A stretch of DNA of 64,000 nucleotides from Sphingobacterium arenae (GCF_014692505.1 NZ_JACNYK010000001.1:1373922-1437921); one strand, 5' to 3'; positions 26,345 through 34,443 are shown, numbered from the stretch's first letter. Notes: generated by a model from the letters alone, not told the origin. Made by a program: numbers and translations.

Positions 26345-27616
26345 ATGGATATTAGAAAAATACTATTTAGCTTCTTATTTGTTTGTAGTGTCGGGGTGGG
26401 ACTGGTTTCCGCGCAAAGTAGTGCTGAATTAAAAAAGCAACGAGAAAAGATAGATGCAGAGATTGCGGAATTGATGAAGATTGTCCGGGCTAAAACACAA
26501 GAAAAGCTATTGTCTCAAAAGGAGGTGAATGCGTTAAGCCGACAACTTAATCTCCGAGAAGATAAAATTAAAACGATAAGTTCAGAGCTACGGATCATTA
26601 ATAGCAATATACAAAAAAATACAAAAGCGGTTAATGAATTGAAAGCGGAATTGGAAAAGATGCGAAAGGATTATGAGAAAATGATTCTCTTTGCTTTCCG
26701 AAACAAAAACGGTTATAATAAACTGATGTTTATTTTTGCCTCTAAGGACTTTAACCAAGCCTTCAAAAGGGTGAAATATTTGCAGCAATTTAACGACGCC
26801 CGCAAAATAAAGGCGGCAGAAATTGAGGCTACAAAACAGGAAATAGAGCTGAAAATTTCGCAATTAGAAAGAGATCGGGAAATGCAAAATAAACTGTTGA
26901 AAGAACAGGAAGCGGAGAAGGCCATCATTGCCAAAGATCGATCTGCGCATGCGAAAGAACTCAGTCAATTGAAAAGAGAAGAAACGGATTATAGAGGGCA
27001 ACTCAGCAAGAAACAGCAAGAAAAAAAACGTATCGATGCGATGATTCAAGCGGCCATACGTAGAGAGATCGAAGCACAGAGAAAACTCGCTGAGGCAGCA
27101 CGAAGAAAAGCAGCAGAAGCAGAAGCTAGACGAACGGGTAAAACTGTTGAAGAAGTGGAGAAATCAACACCACGGAAATCAGATAGTGAGGTTCTGCGTT
27201 CTACACCGGAAGCTGCAAAGCTGTCCGCAGATTTCAAATCCAATCGTGGACGCCTGCCTTGGCCAGTATCACAAGGAAACGTTGTGCGAAATTTTGGTTT
27301 CGAAACAGTAGAGCGGAATGTACGTATTGATAACTCGGATGTGGCTATTCGCACAGCTGATAACGCTGCAGTGAAAGCGGTTTTCGAGGGAGATGTGGTA
27401 CAGGTGGTTGGAAGTTTTGTCGTAATAAAACACGGGGAATATTTTACATCTTACTCCAACTTGAAGAGTGTGTCTGTAAGACGCGGGCAGAAAGTAGGGA
27501 GAGGACAACAAATTGGAACAGCGGGGGAAGATCCGGACGCCGGTTATTCCATTGTAAACTTTGGGGTGTTTCAAGGACAGACTGCAATGAATCCTGTTTC
27601 GTGGTTAGCAAAATAG
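26345..27616 (+). CDS. EnvC-like murein hydrolase activator (degenerate LytM/M23 domain)
   Basis: The protein has 423 residues with a signal peptide ending VSAQ. A long coiled coil runs from about 25 to 265, then the LytM/M23 domain at about 300-420 (LPWPVSQGNVVRNFG). The zinc ligands of active M23 enzymes look lost: the H-x-x-x-D site reads NVRIDNSD, the Y-x-H-L motif reads YSNL, and the H-x-H motif reads IVNFG. It is therefore probably not a peptidase but, like E. coli EnvC, an activator of cell-wall amidases during division. Two TATTTTTG boxes lie upstream (26303-26310, 26317-26324) without a clear -33 partner. Confidence 0.87.
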   Translation: MDIRKILFSFLFVCSVGVGLVSAQSSAELKKQREKIDAEIAELMKIVRAKTQEKLLSQKEVNALSRQLNLREDKIKTISSELRIINSNIQKNTKAVNELKAELEKMRKDYEKMILFAFRNKNGYNKLMFIFASKDFNQAFKRVKYLQQFNDARKIKAAEIEATKQEIELKISQLERDREMQNKLLKEQEAEKAIIAKDRSAHAKELSQLKREETDYRGQLSKKQQEKKRIDAMIQAAIRREIEAQRKLAEAARRKAAEAEARRTGKTVEEVEKSTPRKSDSEVLRSTPEAAKLSADFKSNRGRLPWPVSQGNVVRNFGFETVERNVRIDNSDVAIRTADNAAVKAVFEGDVVQVVGSFVVIKHGEYFTSYSNLKSVSVRRGQKVGRGQQIGTAGEDPDAGYSIVNFGVFQGQTAMNPVSWLAK

Positions 27617-27642
27617 TTACAGGAAATTCAGGATTTTAATTA

Positions 27643-27650
27643 TATATTTG
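27643..27650 (+). promoter_or_regulatory. Candidate -7 box of the tatA-like gene
   Basis: TATATTTG matches TAnnTTTG exactly and lies 42 nt before the start codon in the 76-bp gap after the EnvC-like gene. No clear TTTG is found 19-21 bp upstream. Confidence 0.35.
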
Positions 27651-27692
27651 TAATACGTTGATAATGAAAGCAACGCTAAGAATGTTAAAGCT

Positions 27693-27899
27693 ATGTATAC
27701 ATCGGGATTATTATTTATTGGAACGCAAGAGATTATTATCATAGTTGTTTTGGTTTTGCTACTTTTTGGTGGTAAAAAAATTCCAGAATTAATGCGTGGT
27801 CTAGGCCGCGGTGTTAAGGAGTTTAAAGACGGACAGCGAGACGACGCTAGTGAAAACCAAAACAACAACACAAATAATAACAATAACCCCCAGAATTAA
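27693..27899 (+). CDS. tatA: TatA/TatE-family twin-arginine translocase subunit
   Basis: The protein has 68 residues: one membrane helix (about 10-24, [17 protein letters not shown]), then the hinge [23 protein letters not shown] that forms the TatA amphipathic helix, then an Asn-rich disordered tail. TatA oligomers form the conduit for folded proteins with twin-arginine signals. tatC is not adjacent; in Bacteroidota it is commonly elsewhere. A terminator follows. Confidence 0.9.
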   Translation: MYTSGLLFIGTQEIIIIVVLVLLLFGGKKIPELMRGLGRGVKEFKDGQRDDASENQNNNTNNNNNPQN

Positions 27900-27918
27900 T
27901 TAGAGGGTGGAAAAAAAT

Positions 27919-27953
27919 AAGAGTTTCGTGGGGTAGTCCTTTACGAAACTCTT
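27919..27953 (+). terminator. Terminator after tatA
   Basis: Arms AAGAGTTTCGT (27919-27929) and ACGAAACTCTT (27943-27953) pair over 11 bp with a 13-nt loop, and a T-rich stretch follows shortly after. Confidence 0.7.
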
Positions 27954-28020
27954 TGAGTTTTTTGACGTGAATATACTACTTGGGGAAAATTTACGTTTAG
28001 ATAAAAACACCAAATACCGT

Positions 28021-29328
28021 ATGATTAAAAGCCTTTTGTGGTTAATGCCTTTTTGTCTATTCGGGTTTCAGTCCTCCTTGCATGCGCAAGACATGGAACT
28101 CGTTGATATGGAACCCGTCCCATTACATCTGATCGAGGCCGCATCCAACCAACGGCAAATCATTATTTCTGGCTTGGATTCGCTTAAAACATTGTCTTAT
28201 TGTGCTCCTCTTTACACGGCAGAAGACTCCTTGGTCTTCAACCGTATGCGTAAAATACAACAGACTATTCCATTAGCCCTGAACGAAGAAATTAAGTCTT
28301 ATATCGATAAGTATATTTCACGTAATTACAATCCTTACATGAATAAATTAAAAGGATTGACGGAGTATTATTTTCCTATATATGAAAAGATATTTTCTGA
28401 AAATCAGTTGCCTGAAGAATTAAAATACCTATCCGTTATTGAATCGTCCTTAGATCCGAACCTGGTATCTCGTGCAGGTGCAGTGGGGCCATGGCAATTT
28501 ATGTACCCAACGGCTAAGGTATACGATCTGACAATGGATAGCTACATAGACGAACGGAAAGATCCATATGCTGCCTGTTATGCGGCGAGCCGTTATTTTC
28601 AGGATGCTTACGACGAATTTAACGATTGGTTATTGGCATTGGCATCTTATAATTGTGGGAGGGGATGTGTGCGACGCGCCATTCAAAGATCTGGACTGCA
28701 AAATCCGGACTTTTGGCAGCTCGCTCCTTATTTGCCGAAAGAAACTCAAAATTATATACCCAAGTTCATAGCGATGACATACACGTTAAAACACGCAGAT
28801 GACTACGGCATATCCGCCGCTGCTACCGATTTCGCTTGGGAAGCAAGGCCTATCATGGTGGAAAAACCAATTAACCTACAACAAGTTGCGCAAGCGGTCG
28901 ATTTACCCTTGGAAACCATCAAGAAGTTTAATCCCGCGTACAAACGTACAGTTGTAAATGCCAGTACGGAAAGTCCGAAACGTTTGGTTTTACCGCACAA
29001 GGGGTCTTTGAACGATAGCTTGCTATATGTCGTATTAAATGATCAGGTCGGCGATAGAAGTAATATGTTGGCTATAAAAGATGAGCGTGCATCCACCTCT
29101 CCGAGCAAACGTTCGTCGGGATCGGGAGAAAGATTGGTTGCTGTTTCCAGGAAAGCTACAAAAAGAGGAGCGGTATACACCACGTATACTGTTAAAAAGG
29201 GCGATACATTATCACATATAGCGGCTCGATATAAGGGAGCCACTGTTGCTCAGATAAAAACAGATAACAATCTGCGTAGTACAAGACTTAAGATAGGCCA
29301 GAAGCTGCGGATTAAGAAATCGTCTTGA
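28021..29328 (+). CDS. Lytic transglycosylase with C-terminal LysM (MltD-like)
   Basis: The protein has 435 residues from ATG 28021. I prefer this start because it gives a clean signal peptide ending SLHAQ, whereas the in-frame GTG at 27967 adds 18 polar residues. The SLT domain (about 95-265) has the catalytic Glu in YLSVIESSLDP, then GAVGPWQFMYPTAK and ALASYNCGRG. LysM peptidoglycan-binding modules follow, one weak near 280-330 and one clear at the C-terminus (YTVKKGDTLSHIAARYKG). It cleaves peptidoglycan glycan strands to 1,6-anhydroMurNAc ends in the periplasm. It converges on a phosphoribosyltransferase gene with 4 bp between stops. Confidence 0.9.
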   Translation: MIKSLLWLMPFCLFGFQSSLHAQDMELVDMEPVPLHLIEAASNQRQIIISGLDSLKTLSYCAPLYTAEDSLVFNRMRKIQQTIPLALNEEIKSYIDKYISRNYNPYMNKLKGLTEYYFPIYEKIFSENQLPEELKYLSVIESSLDPNLVSRAGAVGPWQFMYPTAKVYDLTMDSYIDERKDPYAACYAASRYFQDAYDEFNDWLLALASYNCGRGCVRRAIQRSGLQNPDFWQLAPYLPKETQNYIPKFIAMTYTLKHADDYGISAAATDFAWEARPIMVEKPINLQQVAQAVDLPLETIKKFNPAYKRTVVNASTESPKRLVLPHKGSLNDSLLYVVLNDQVGDRSNMLAIKDERASTSPSKRSSGSGERLVAVSRKATKRGAVYTTYTVKKGDTLSHIAARYKGATVAQIKTDNNLRSTRLKIGQKLRIKKSS

Positions 29329-29332
29329 CCTT

Positions 29333-29848
29333 CTACGATAACCAGGCTGCGTCTTCTTTTTTGTCGAACTCTTCCAGTTCAACTTCCACATGTTCCTTTA
29401 ATATTGTAGAGAGTTTAAGTCCATAATAATCACTGAACAATGGAAACTGATGATGAGATCGGTCGATGAGTACTGCTGTTCGCATTTTCTTGAGAGGTAC
29501 GTTAAGGAATAAGCCAAGCCCATATGCTAGCGTACGACCGCTATTGAGTACGTCGTCGATCAATATAATTACTTTATTTTTTGCCGTTTCAACGGGAATG
29601 TCGGTAATCGCCTCTAAATTTCTTTTCGTTTTTGAAATCGAAACTTTGATGAGTTCGATGCTTTTTTCTGGAGCAATGTCTTTTAAAAGCTGCTGAAGTC
29701 GCTCTGCAAAAACGTAACCTCGGTCTGCAACGCCAACCAATACCAAAGATCTTTCATCGAAGTTATCTTCGAGTATTTGATATGCGATACGAATAGATTT
29801 TTGTTTGATCTGTTCTTTATCAAGAATAAGAGTTCGTTTATTAGACAT
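29333..29848 (-). CDS. Phosphoribosyltransferase-domain protein (PyrR/Hpt-like)
   Basis: The protein has 171 residues from the ATG at 29848 (MSNKRTLIL); ATGs at 29857 and 29884 are possible, but the longer leader has no family-like content. The PRPP loop VIILIDDVLNSGRTLAYG (about 92-109) and the N-terminal LVGVADRGYVFAERLQ match type I phosphoribosyltransferases of the hypoxanthine/PyrR group. It would transfer ribose-5-phosphate from PRPP to a base; which base is unclear. It is a distant relative of the pyrR product in this window but is not near pyrimidine genes. It is transcribed after the NlpC gene, with a terminator between. Confidence 0.8.
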   Translation of the reverse strand: MSNKRTLILDKEQIKQKSIRIAYQILEDNFDERSLVLVGVADRGYVFAERLQQLLKDIAPEKSIELIKVSISKTKRNLEAITDIPVETAKNKVIILIDDVLNSGRTLAYGLGLFLNVPLKKMRTAVLIDRSHHQFPLFSDYYGLKLSTILKEHVEVELEEFDKKEDAAWLS

Positions 29849-29880
29849 ATTACACATGTTGATTATTGCCCCATAAAAAT

Positions 29881-29921
29881 ACAAAAAAGGTTCGGATATC
29901 CTTTACATCCGAACCTTTTGT
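29881..29921 (-). terminator. Terminator after the NlpC/P60 gene
   Basis: On the minus strand AAAGGTTCGGAT and ATCCGAACCTTT pair around a 9-nt loop and are followed by a T run. It lies 23 bp past the NlpC stop and just upstream of the phosphoribosyltransferase gene. Confidence 0.8.
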
Positions 29922-29943
29922 AATCACCTTTCAAGAAAAGAGA

Positions 29944-30519
29944 TTAATGTAAGTTTTTATCTTCATCGTCGGACCCAGTATCCGCTAACATGGCTTCATT
30001 TATTTCCGACGGCCTACCGCCGTTGTAATAATACCGTTTCCAATAAGCCTCATTAAGATTGCTAATCATAACACCCCTACTAGAGGCAGCATGCGCGAAT
30101 TTATCATCGCCCAAATAGATGCCTACATGCGTAATCTGCCGGCTACGAATTTTAAAAAATACAAGGTCGCCCGGTTGCAGATCGTTTTTACGGATTGGTT
30201 TTACGTTTGCGTATTGATTACGGCTGTTGTAGCCTATAGTTGTATTAAAAACATTCTCGTATACAGCGAGGGAAAACTTGGAGCAATCAATGCCTTTTTT
30301 GGAGTCCCCACCTAAACGATAAGGAGTGCCTAACCATTCGTATACGAATTGATAAAGCTTTGTGTTTGCCATCGCATTAGACGCGACGCCCATTATCTGT
30401 GAAAAGTATTCTTTGGCTAGGTTATCAGGGTCAGAAGAAGTCGATTTTGCTGTTTGTGCCTGAGACACAGTGCATAAGCCTACGAAAAGCATGCCTGCTG
30501 TCAGTTTTTTTATATTCAT
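29944..30519 (-). CDS. NlpC/P60 family cell-wall peptidase
   Basis: The protein has 191 residues from ATG 30519, giving a signal peptide ending VSQAQ. The upstream in-frame ATG at 30588 is rejected because it lies before the predicted transcription start. The NlpC/P60 domain spans about 70-165, with catalytic Cys in GGDSKKGIDCSKFSLAVY and His in ITHVGIYLGDDKFAHAAS. Such enzymes cut the D-gamma-glutamyl-diaminopimelate bond of peptidoglycan stem peptides. The C-terminus is acidic and disordered. The leader carries a 5' hairpin. Confidence 0.9.
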   Translation of the reverse strand: MNIKKLTAGMLFVGLCTVSQAQTAKSTSSDPDNLAKEYFSQIMGVASNAMANTKLYQFVYEWLGTPYRLGGDSKKGIDCSKFSLAVYENVFNTTIGYNSRNQYANVKPIRKNDLQPGDLVFFKIRSRQITHVGIYLGDDKFAHAASSRGVMISNLNEAYWKRYYYNGGRPSEINEAMLADTGSDDEDKNLH

Positions 30520-30554
30520 TACGTCGCCTATTTCACTATTGATGATACGTTTGT

Positions 30555-30580
30555 GTCCTGTCTTATATTTTCTACAGGAC
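30555..30580 (-). promoter_or_regulatory. 5' hairpin in the NlpC/P60 mRNA leader
   Basis: GTCCTGT and ACAGGAC pair over 7 bp around a 12-nt AT-rich loop. On the minus strand the base of this hairpin coincides with the predicted +1 (about 30581), so the mRNA would begin with it. Such 5' stem-loops commonly protect mRNA from decay. Confidence 0.5.
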
Positions 30581-30585
30581 TGAAG

Positions 30586-30617
30586 CAAATCTACTACATA
30601 ATGTCTAGGGTTCCAAG
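30586..30617 (-). promoter_or_regulatory. Promoter of the NlpC/P60 gene
   Basis: On the minus strand CTTG (30614-30617; TTG core matches) and TAGATTTG (30586-30593; TAnnTTTG exact) are separated by 20 bp. The predicted start near 30581 rules out the longer ORF start at 30588. Confidence 0.55.
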
Positions 30618-30762
30618 CATTTTGGTGTTTATTTTATACTTTTTTAACGTATTTTAACAAAAATTTTATTGTTTTTCAATTAAACTATTTTTTAAACGCG
30701 TAGTTGGATTGCTACTTTTTCTAAAAATGCTTTTGTTAAAATTCAATTAAAATTAAAAAATA

Positions 30763-30795
30763 TTTGACTGTTTCAAATTAAAACCCCTATATTTA
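30763..30795 (+). promoter_or_regulatory. Promoter of the threonine operon leader
   Basis: TTTG (30763-30766), a 21-bp spacer and TATATTTA (30788-30795, one mismatch to TAnnTTTG) predict a start near 30800, 13 nt before the leader peptide. The AT-rich stretch between this promoter and the NlpC promoter (30618-30762) holds nothing else I can recognise. Confidence 0.6.
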
Positions 30796-30812
30796 TATCG
30801 TTTTTCAAAAAT

Positions 30813-30881
30813 ATGGAAAGTTTACACCTTATTATTACAACGATTATTATTACCACCGACGCGATTCATCGGAGGAAGTAA
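30813..30881 (+). CDS. thrL: Threonine operon leader peptide (22 aa, Ile/Thr-rich)
   Basis: An ATG-to-TAA frame encodes MESLHLIITTIIITTDAIHR followed by two more residues (Arg, Lys). Ten of 22 codons are Ile (6) or Thr (4), clustered at positions 7-15, the same bias as the E. coli thr leader. It lies between a candidate promoter and a terminator just upstream of thrA. Its Thr codons 14-15 (ACC ACC) form part of protector segment 1 of the attenuator, so a ribosome stalled there for lack of charged tRNA-Thr would block that segment. The codon content and RNA pairings are seen directly; function is inferred. Confidence 0.88.
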   Translation: MESLHLIITTIIITTDAIHRRK

Positions 30882-30944
30882 TTCTATTGTATAAGAAAGT
30901 GTACATAACATATAGAGCCTTCCTCCAAATGGGAAGGCTTTTTT
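30853..30944 (+). promoter_or_regulatory. Threonine attenuator with mutually exclusive pairings
   Basis: Four segments are visible. Segment 1 (CCACCGA, 30853-30859) pairs with segment 2 (TCGGAGG, 30869-30875), with one A-A mismatch. Segment 2 as GGAGGAAG (30871-30878) pairs perfectly over 8 bp with segment 3, CTTCCTCC (30919-30926). Segment 3 as AGCCTTCC (30916-30923) pairs over 8 bp with segment 4, GGAAGGCT (30932-30939), followed by a T run to 30944. Normal translation to the stop covers segment 2 and lets the terminator form. Stalling at the Thr/Ile codons covers segment 1 and allows the 2:3 antiterminator. Confidence 0.85.
30916..30944 (+). terminator. Attenuator terminator before thrA
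   Basis: Stem AGCCTTCC/GGAAGGCT has an 8-nt loop and is followed by a run of six T. It is the 3:4 hairpin of the thr attenuator and ends 41 nt before the thrA start. Confidence 0.88.
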
Positions 30945-30985
30945 AGTTAGTATATACATTATTTTAAATTAATAAATAAACTGAA

Positions 30986-33433
30986 ATGAAAGTATTAAAG
31001 TTTGGAGGGACGTCAGTTGGCAATGTAGAGAGTGTAAAAGCTGTATTAGACATTGTTAAGAGCTCTTACGATAAAGGAGAGAATCCTTTAGTCGTCTTGT
31101 CGGCTATGTCTGGTGTAACGAACTTGTTGACCAAAATGGCAGAAAATGCAGCAGGACGTATCCCTTTTGACGAAGATTTAAAGTTGTTGGAAGAACGTCA
31201 TTTTGAAGTGGTGAAAAAGCTCATCGCGGTAAAATACCAGAACCCGGTTTTTACCAAATTGAAATTGATGCTCAATGAATTAGAAGACGTTTTGCAAGGG
31301 ATCAATGCGCTCCGCGAACTAAGCTTGCAGAGTAAAGACTTGATTATCTCCTTTGGAGAACGACTATCAAACTATATGGTTTCTAAAATCATGGAACAGT
31401 ACGTGGAACAAACCACATATATTGATGCCTCTCATTATATAAAAACAGATTCCAATTTCGGACACGCACACATAAATGAGGAGGTCACCAATCAACTTAT
31501 TCAGTCGCTGGCTCATACATACGGAGAAAAACTTTTATTTGTTACCGGTTTTATAGGGTCGAATGAGAACGGACGTGTCACCACACTAGGAAGAGGGGGA
31601 TCTGATTATACAGCGGCGATTTTTGGGTCGGTTCTGGAAGCTTCCACTATTGAGATTTGGACGGATGTCAATGGGATGTTGACGGCGGATCCCCGTATTG
31701 TAAAGAAAGCCTTTTCCCAACCCACTTTATCCTATAATGAGGCGATGGAGCTTTCTTACTTTGGAGCGAAGGTCATTTATCCACCGACTATGATTCCAGC
31801 TTTTTTGAAAAAAATTCCTATTGTAATCAGAAACACCTTCGAACCAACATTTCCCGGTACAGTTATCCAATTTGAAAGTGGGAAATCTGTTTATCCAATT
31901 AAAGGGATTTCCTCTATCGCTTCTATTTCTGTTATCAATGTTTCCGGAAGTGGCATGATTGGTAAGTCAGGGTTCAGTGGTCGTCTTTTCACGTTGTTAG
32001 CAAGAGAGCAGATTAACGTGGTACTGATCACGCAATCCTCGTCGGAGCACAGTATTACTTTTGCGGTCCATCCAAACGATGCTACGAAAGCTGTACAACT
32101 TATCAAAATGGAGTTTGAACTCGAGTTGGAAGCAAATAAACTAGTTCTCCCAACCGTTGAAAATGATCTTTCCGTATTAGCAATTGTTGGAGAGAATATG
32201 AAACAAACACCGGGAATGTCAGGTCGTTTATTCCATGCATTGGGCAGAAATGGGATCAATGTGCGGGCTATTGCACAGGGATCTTCCGAGCTTAATATAT
32301 CGGTAATTATCGAGCAGGAGAATATGGCGAAGGCGCTGAATACAGTGCACGATGCATTTTTTGCGGAATTAAAGAAAACCTTGTACGTATTTAGTATAGG
32401 CACAGGTAATATCGGCGGCACGTTGTTTAAGCAAATCCATGAGCAATATAACTTTTTAGTGGAGAATAACGACTTGGAAATTAAAGTGGCGGGTATAGCT
32501 AACTCAAGAAAAATGCTTTTCGATGCAGAAGGTATTGATTTGGCAGACTGGCGCACAACGTTGGAAGGACAAGGTGAGGTGGCAGATTTGTCCGGTTTTG
32601 TGGAACGTATGAAGGCCATGAATCTTCCAAATTGTGTTTTTATCGATAATACAGCTAGCCCACTTCCATCTACTTATTATTTGGATGTATTTAAATCGAA
32701 TATTTCAGTTGTCACCTGTAATAAAATAGCCAACTCCGGCGAATATACGCAGTACAAATCGCTTCATGATACCGCACGTAAATATGGTGTCGACTTTTTC
32801 TATGAGACGAATGTAGGAGCCGGCTTACCTATTGTTCGCGTGTTGAAAGATCTGATGTTGAGTGGAGACCGTATTGTACGTATCGAAGCTATTCTCTCCG
32901 GAACGATTTCGTATATATTCAATAACTTTACAGGAGATGCTTCTTTTTATGAAATCGTCAAGCAGGCACAAGAATTGGGATATACAGAACCCGACCCGCG
33001 GGATGATCTAGGAGGAATTGACTTCATGCGGAAGATGCTTATTTTAGCGCGAGATGCAGGGCACGTGATTGAACCTTCGGATGTTAATTTAGGTGCCATC
33101 CTTCCCCCGGCATGTTTAGAAGCCGCATCTGTTGATGATTTCTATGCCGAGCTGCTTAAAGCTGATCAGTATTTCAACAAATTAAAAGAAGAAGCAGAAA
33201 GTCAAAAGAAAGTAATCCGGTACATTGGAAAGTTAGAAGATGGTAAAGTATCGATTGCGTTGGAGATGGTTGACGAAAATCATCCTTTCTACGCCTTGTC
33301 GGGAAGCGACAATATCATCTCATTTACGACAGAGCGTTATAAGGAACGCCCGTTGGTCGTAAAAGGCCCTGGGGCCGGAGCGGAAGTGACTGCTGCGGGG
33401 GTATTTGCTGATTTGGTTAATGTGGGAGCGTAA
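30986..33433 (+). CDS. thrA: Bifunctional aspartate kinase / homoserine dehydrogenase I
   Basis: The protein has 815 residues, the length of fused ThrA enzymes. The aspartokinase domain (about 1-290) begins KFGGTSVG and has TLGRGGSDYTAA. Two ACT regulatory domains follow (about 310-460; GKSGFSGRLFTLLARE and GMSGRLFHALGRNG), and then homoserine dehydrogenase (about 465-815; NAD(P)-loop SIGTGNIGGTLF, catalytic region GAGLPIVRVLKDL, EPDPRDDLGGIDFMRK). It catalyses the first and third steps of the Asp-to-Thr pathway and is probably inhibited by threonine through the ACT domains. It is the first gene after the thr attenuator; thrB follows by 26 bp. Confidence 0.97.
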   Translation: MKVLKFGGTSVGNVESVKAVLDIVKSSYDKGENPLVVLSAMSGVTNLLTKMAENAAGRIPFDEDLKLLEERHFEVVKKLIAVKYQNPVFTKLKLMLNELEDVLQGINALRELSLQSKDLIISFGERLSNYMVSKIMEQYVEQTTYIDASHYIKTDSNFGHAHINEEVTNQLIQSLAHTYGEKLLFVTGFIGSNENGRVTTLGRGGSDYTAAIFGSVLEASTIEIWTDVNGMLTADPRIVKKAFSQPTLSYNEAMELSYFGAKVIYPPTMIPAFLKKIPIVIRNTFEPTFPGTVIQFESGKSVYPIKGISSIASISVINVSGSGMIGKSGFSGRLFTLLAREQINVVLITQSSSEHSITFAVHPNDATKAVQLIKMEFELELEANKLVLPTVENDLSVLAIVGENMKQTPGMSGRLFHALGRNGINVRAIAQGSSELNISVIIEQENMAKALNTVHDAFFAELKKTLYVFSIGTGNIGGTLFKQIHEQYNFLVENNDLEIKVAGIANSRKMLFDAEGIDLADWRTTLEGQGEVADLSGFVERMKAMNLPNCVFIDNTASPLPSTYYLDVFKSNISVVTCNKIANSGEYTQYKSLHDTARKYGVDFFYETNVGAGLPIVRVLKDLMLSGDRIVRIEAILSGTISYIFNNFTGDASFYEIVKQAQELGYTEPDPRDDLGGIDFMRKMLILARDAGHVIEPSDVNLGAILPPACLEAASVDDFYAELLKADQYFNKLKEEAESQKKVIRYIGKLEDGKVSIALEMVDENHPFYALSGSDNIISFTTERYKERPLVVKGPGAGAEVTAAGVFADLVNVGA

Positions 33434-33459
33434 TCAAGATAGAGTTATAAGTTATAGTA

Positions 33460-34437
33460 ATGAATCAAAATAAAACAGTTAAAAAAATAGATTTTGATAA
33501 AATCTTGAATACCGTCCGGGTGTTTGCACCGGCTACTGTAGCGAACATGATATGTGGATTTGATATATTGGGTTTCGCTGTAGACTATCCGGGGGATGAG
33601 GTCGTTATGTATCGCGTAGCAACGCCTGGAGTGCGTATCCGTTCGATAACCGGAGATGATGGAAGACTGCCGGTCGATGCAGATAAAAATACGGTAAGCG
33701 CCTGCGTACAAATGGTATTGGAATATCTTGGCATTTCGAAAGAAATCGGAGTAGAGATTGAACTCATCAAACATATGCCTATCGGGAGTGGTTTGGGGTC
33801 GAGTTCCGCTAGTACCGTAGGCGGGTTGTTTGCCATCAATAGTTTGTTGGGAAACCCGTTGACCAAGGAAGAATTGTTGCCTTTCTGTGTGGAAGGCGAG
33901 CGTCTTGCCTGCGGTCATGGACATGCTGATAACGTGGCTCCAGCTTTGATGGGTGGTATTACGTTAATCCGCGGACAACATCCGCTTGACGTGATCAAAC
34001 TGCCGGTGCCGGAAGAACTGTATGCGGGAATAGTCTTTCCCAAGGTTGATGTACCTACGCGTGATGCGCGGCAGCTTATAAAAGAAAAAGTGTTTTTGAG
34101 AGATGCCGTTACCCAGTGGGGCAATATCGCTGGGCTAATCGCAGGCCTATATGAAAGGGATTACGCGTTGATTAGTAGAAGCATGCACGACGTGCTTATC
34201 GAACCTACCCGCGCGATTTTGATTCCAGAATTTTATACCATGAAGCAAATTGCGCTCGATGCAGGCGCTCTAAGTTTTGGTATTTCGGGATCGGGACCTT
34301 CTGTAGTTGCTATTTCCCGCGGTGAGGAAACGGCTAAAAATGCGGCGAACCTCATCCAGAAACACTTAACAGATTGTGAGATCGATAGTTTTAAATATGT
34401 ATCGCCTGTCAATATCAATGGCCCAAAAATTTTATAA
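33460..34437 (+). CDS. thrB: Homoserine kinase
   Basis: The protein has 325 residues. As a GHMP kinase it has the phosphate loop GSGLGSSSAS at 109-118, preceded by HMPI, with the N-terminal motif ICGFDILGFAVD and the C-terminal FGISGSGPSVVAI. It phosphorylates homoserine to O-phosphohomoserine in the cytoplasm. It lies between thrA and thrC (6 bp to thrC), giving the classical thrABC order under the same attenuator. Confidence 0.96.
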   Translation: MNQNKTVKKIDFDKILNTVRVFAPATVANMICGFDILGFAVDYPGDEVVMYRVATPGVRIRSITGDDGRLPVDADKNTVSACVQMVLEYLGISKEIGVEIELIKHMPIGSGLGSSSASTVGGLFAINSLLGNPLTKEELLPFCVEGERLACGHGHADNVAPALMGGITLIRGQHPLDVIKLPVPEELYAGIVFPKVDVPTRDARQLIKEKVFLRDAVTQWGNIAGLIAGLYERDYALISRSMHDVLIEPTRAILIPEFYTMKQIALDAGALSFGISGSGPSVVAISRGEETAKNAANLIQKHLTDCEIDSFKYVSPVNINGPKIL

Positions 34438-34443
34438 TAAAAG

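Noticed and set aside
27967-28020. GTG-started extension of the lytic transglycosylase
   Set aside because: It adds 18 polar residues before the signal peptide and begins 14 bp after a terminator; ATG 28021 is better.
30520-30588. N-terminal extension of the NlpC gene to ATG 30588
   Set aside because: It lies upstream of the predicted +1 (30581), and the extra residues precede an otherwise normal signal peptide.
31891-32619. Long minus-strand open frame (242 codons) inside thrA
   Set aside because: It is antisense to the ACT and dehydrogenase domains of a well-supported gene, with composition that simply mirrors it.
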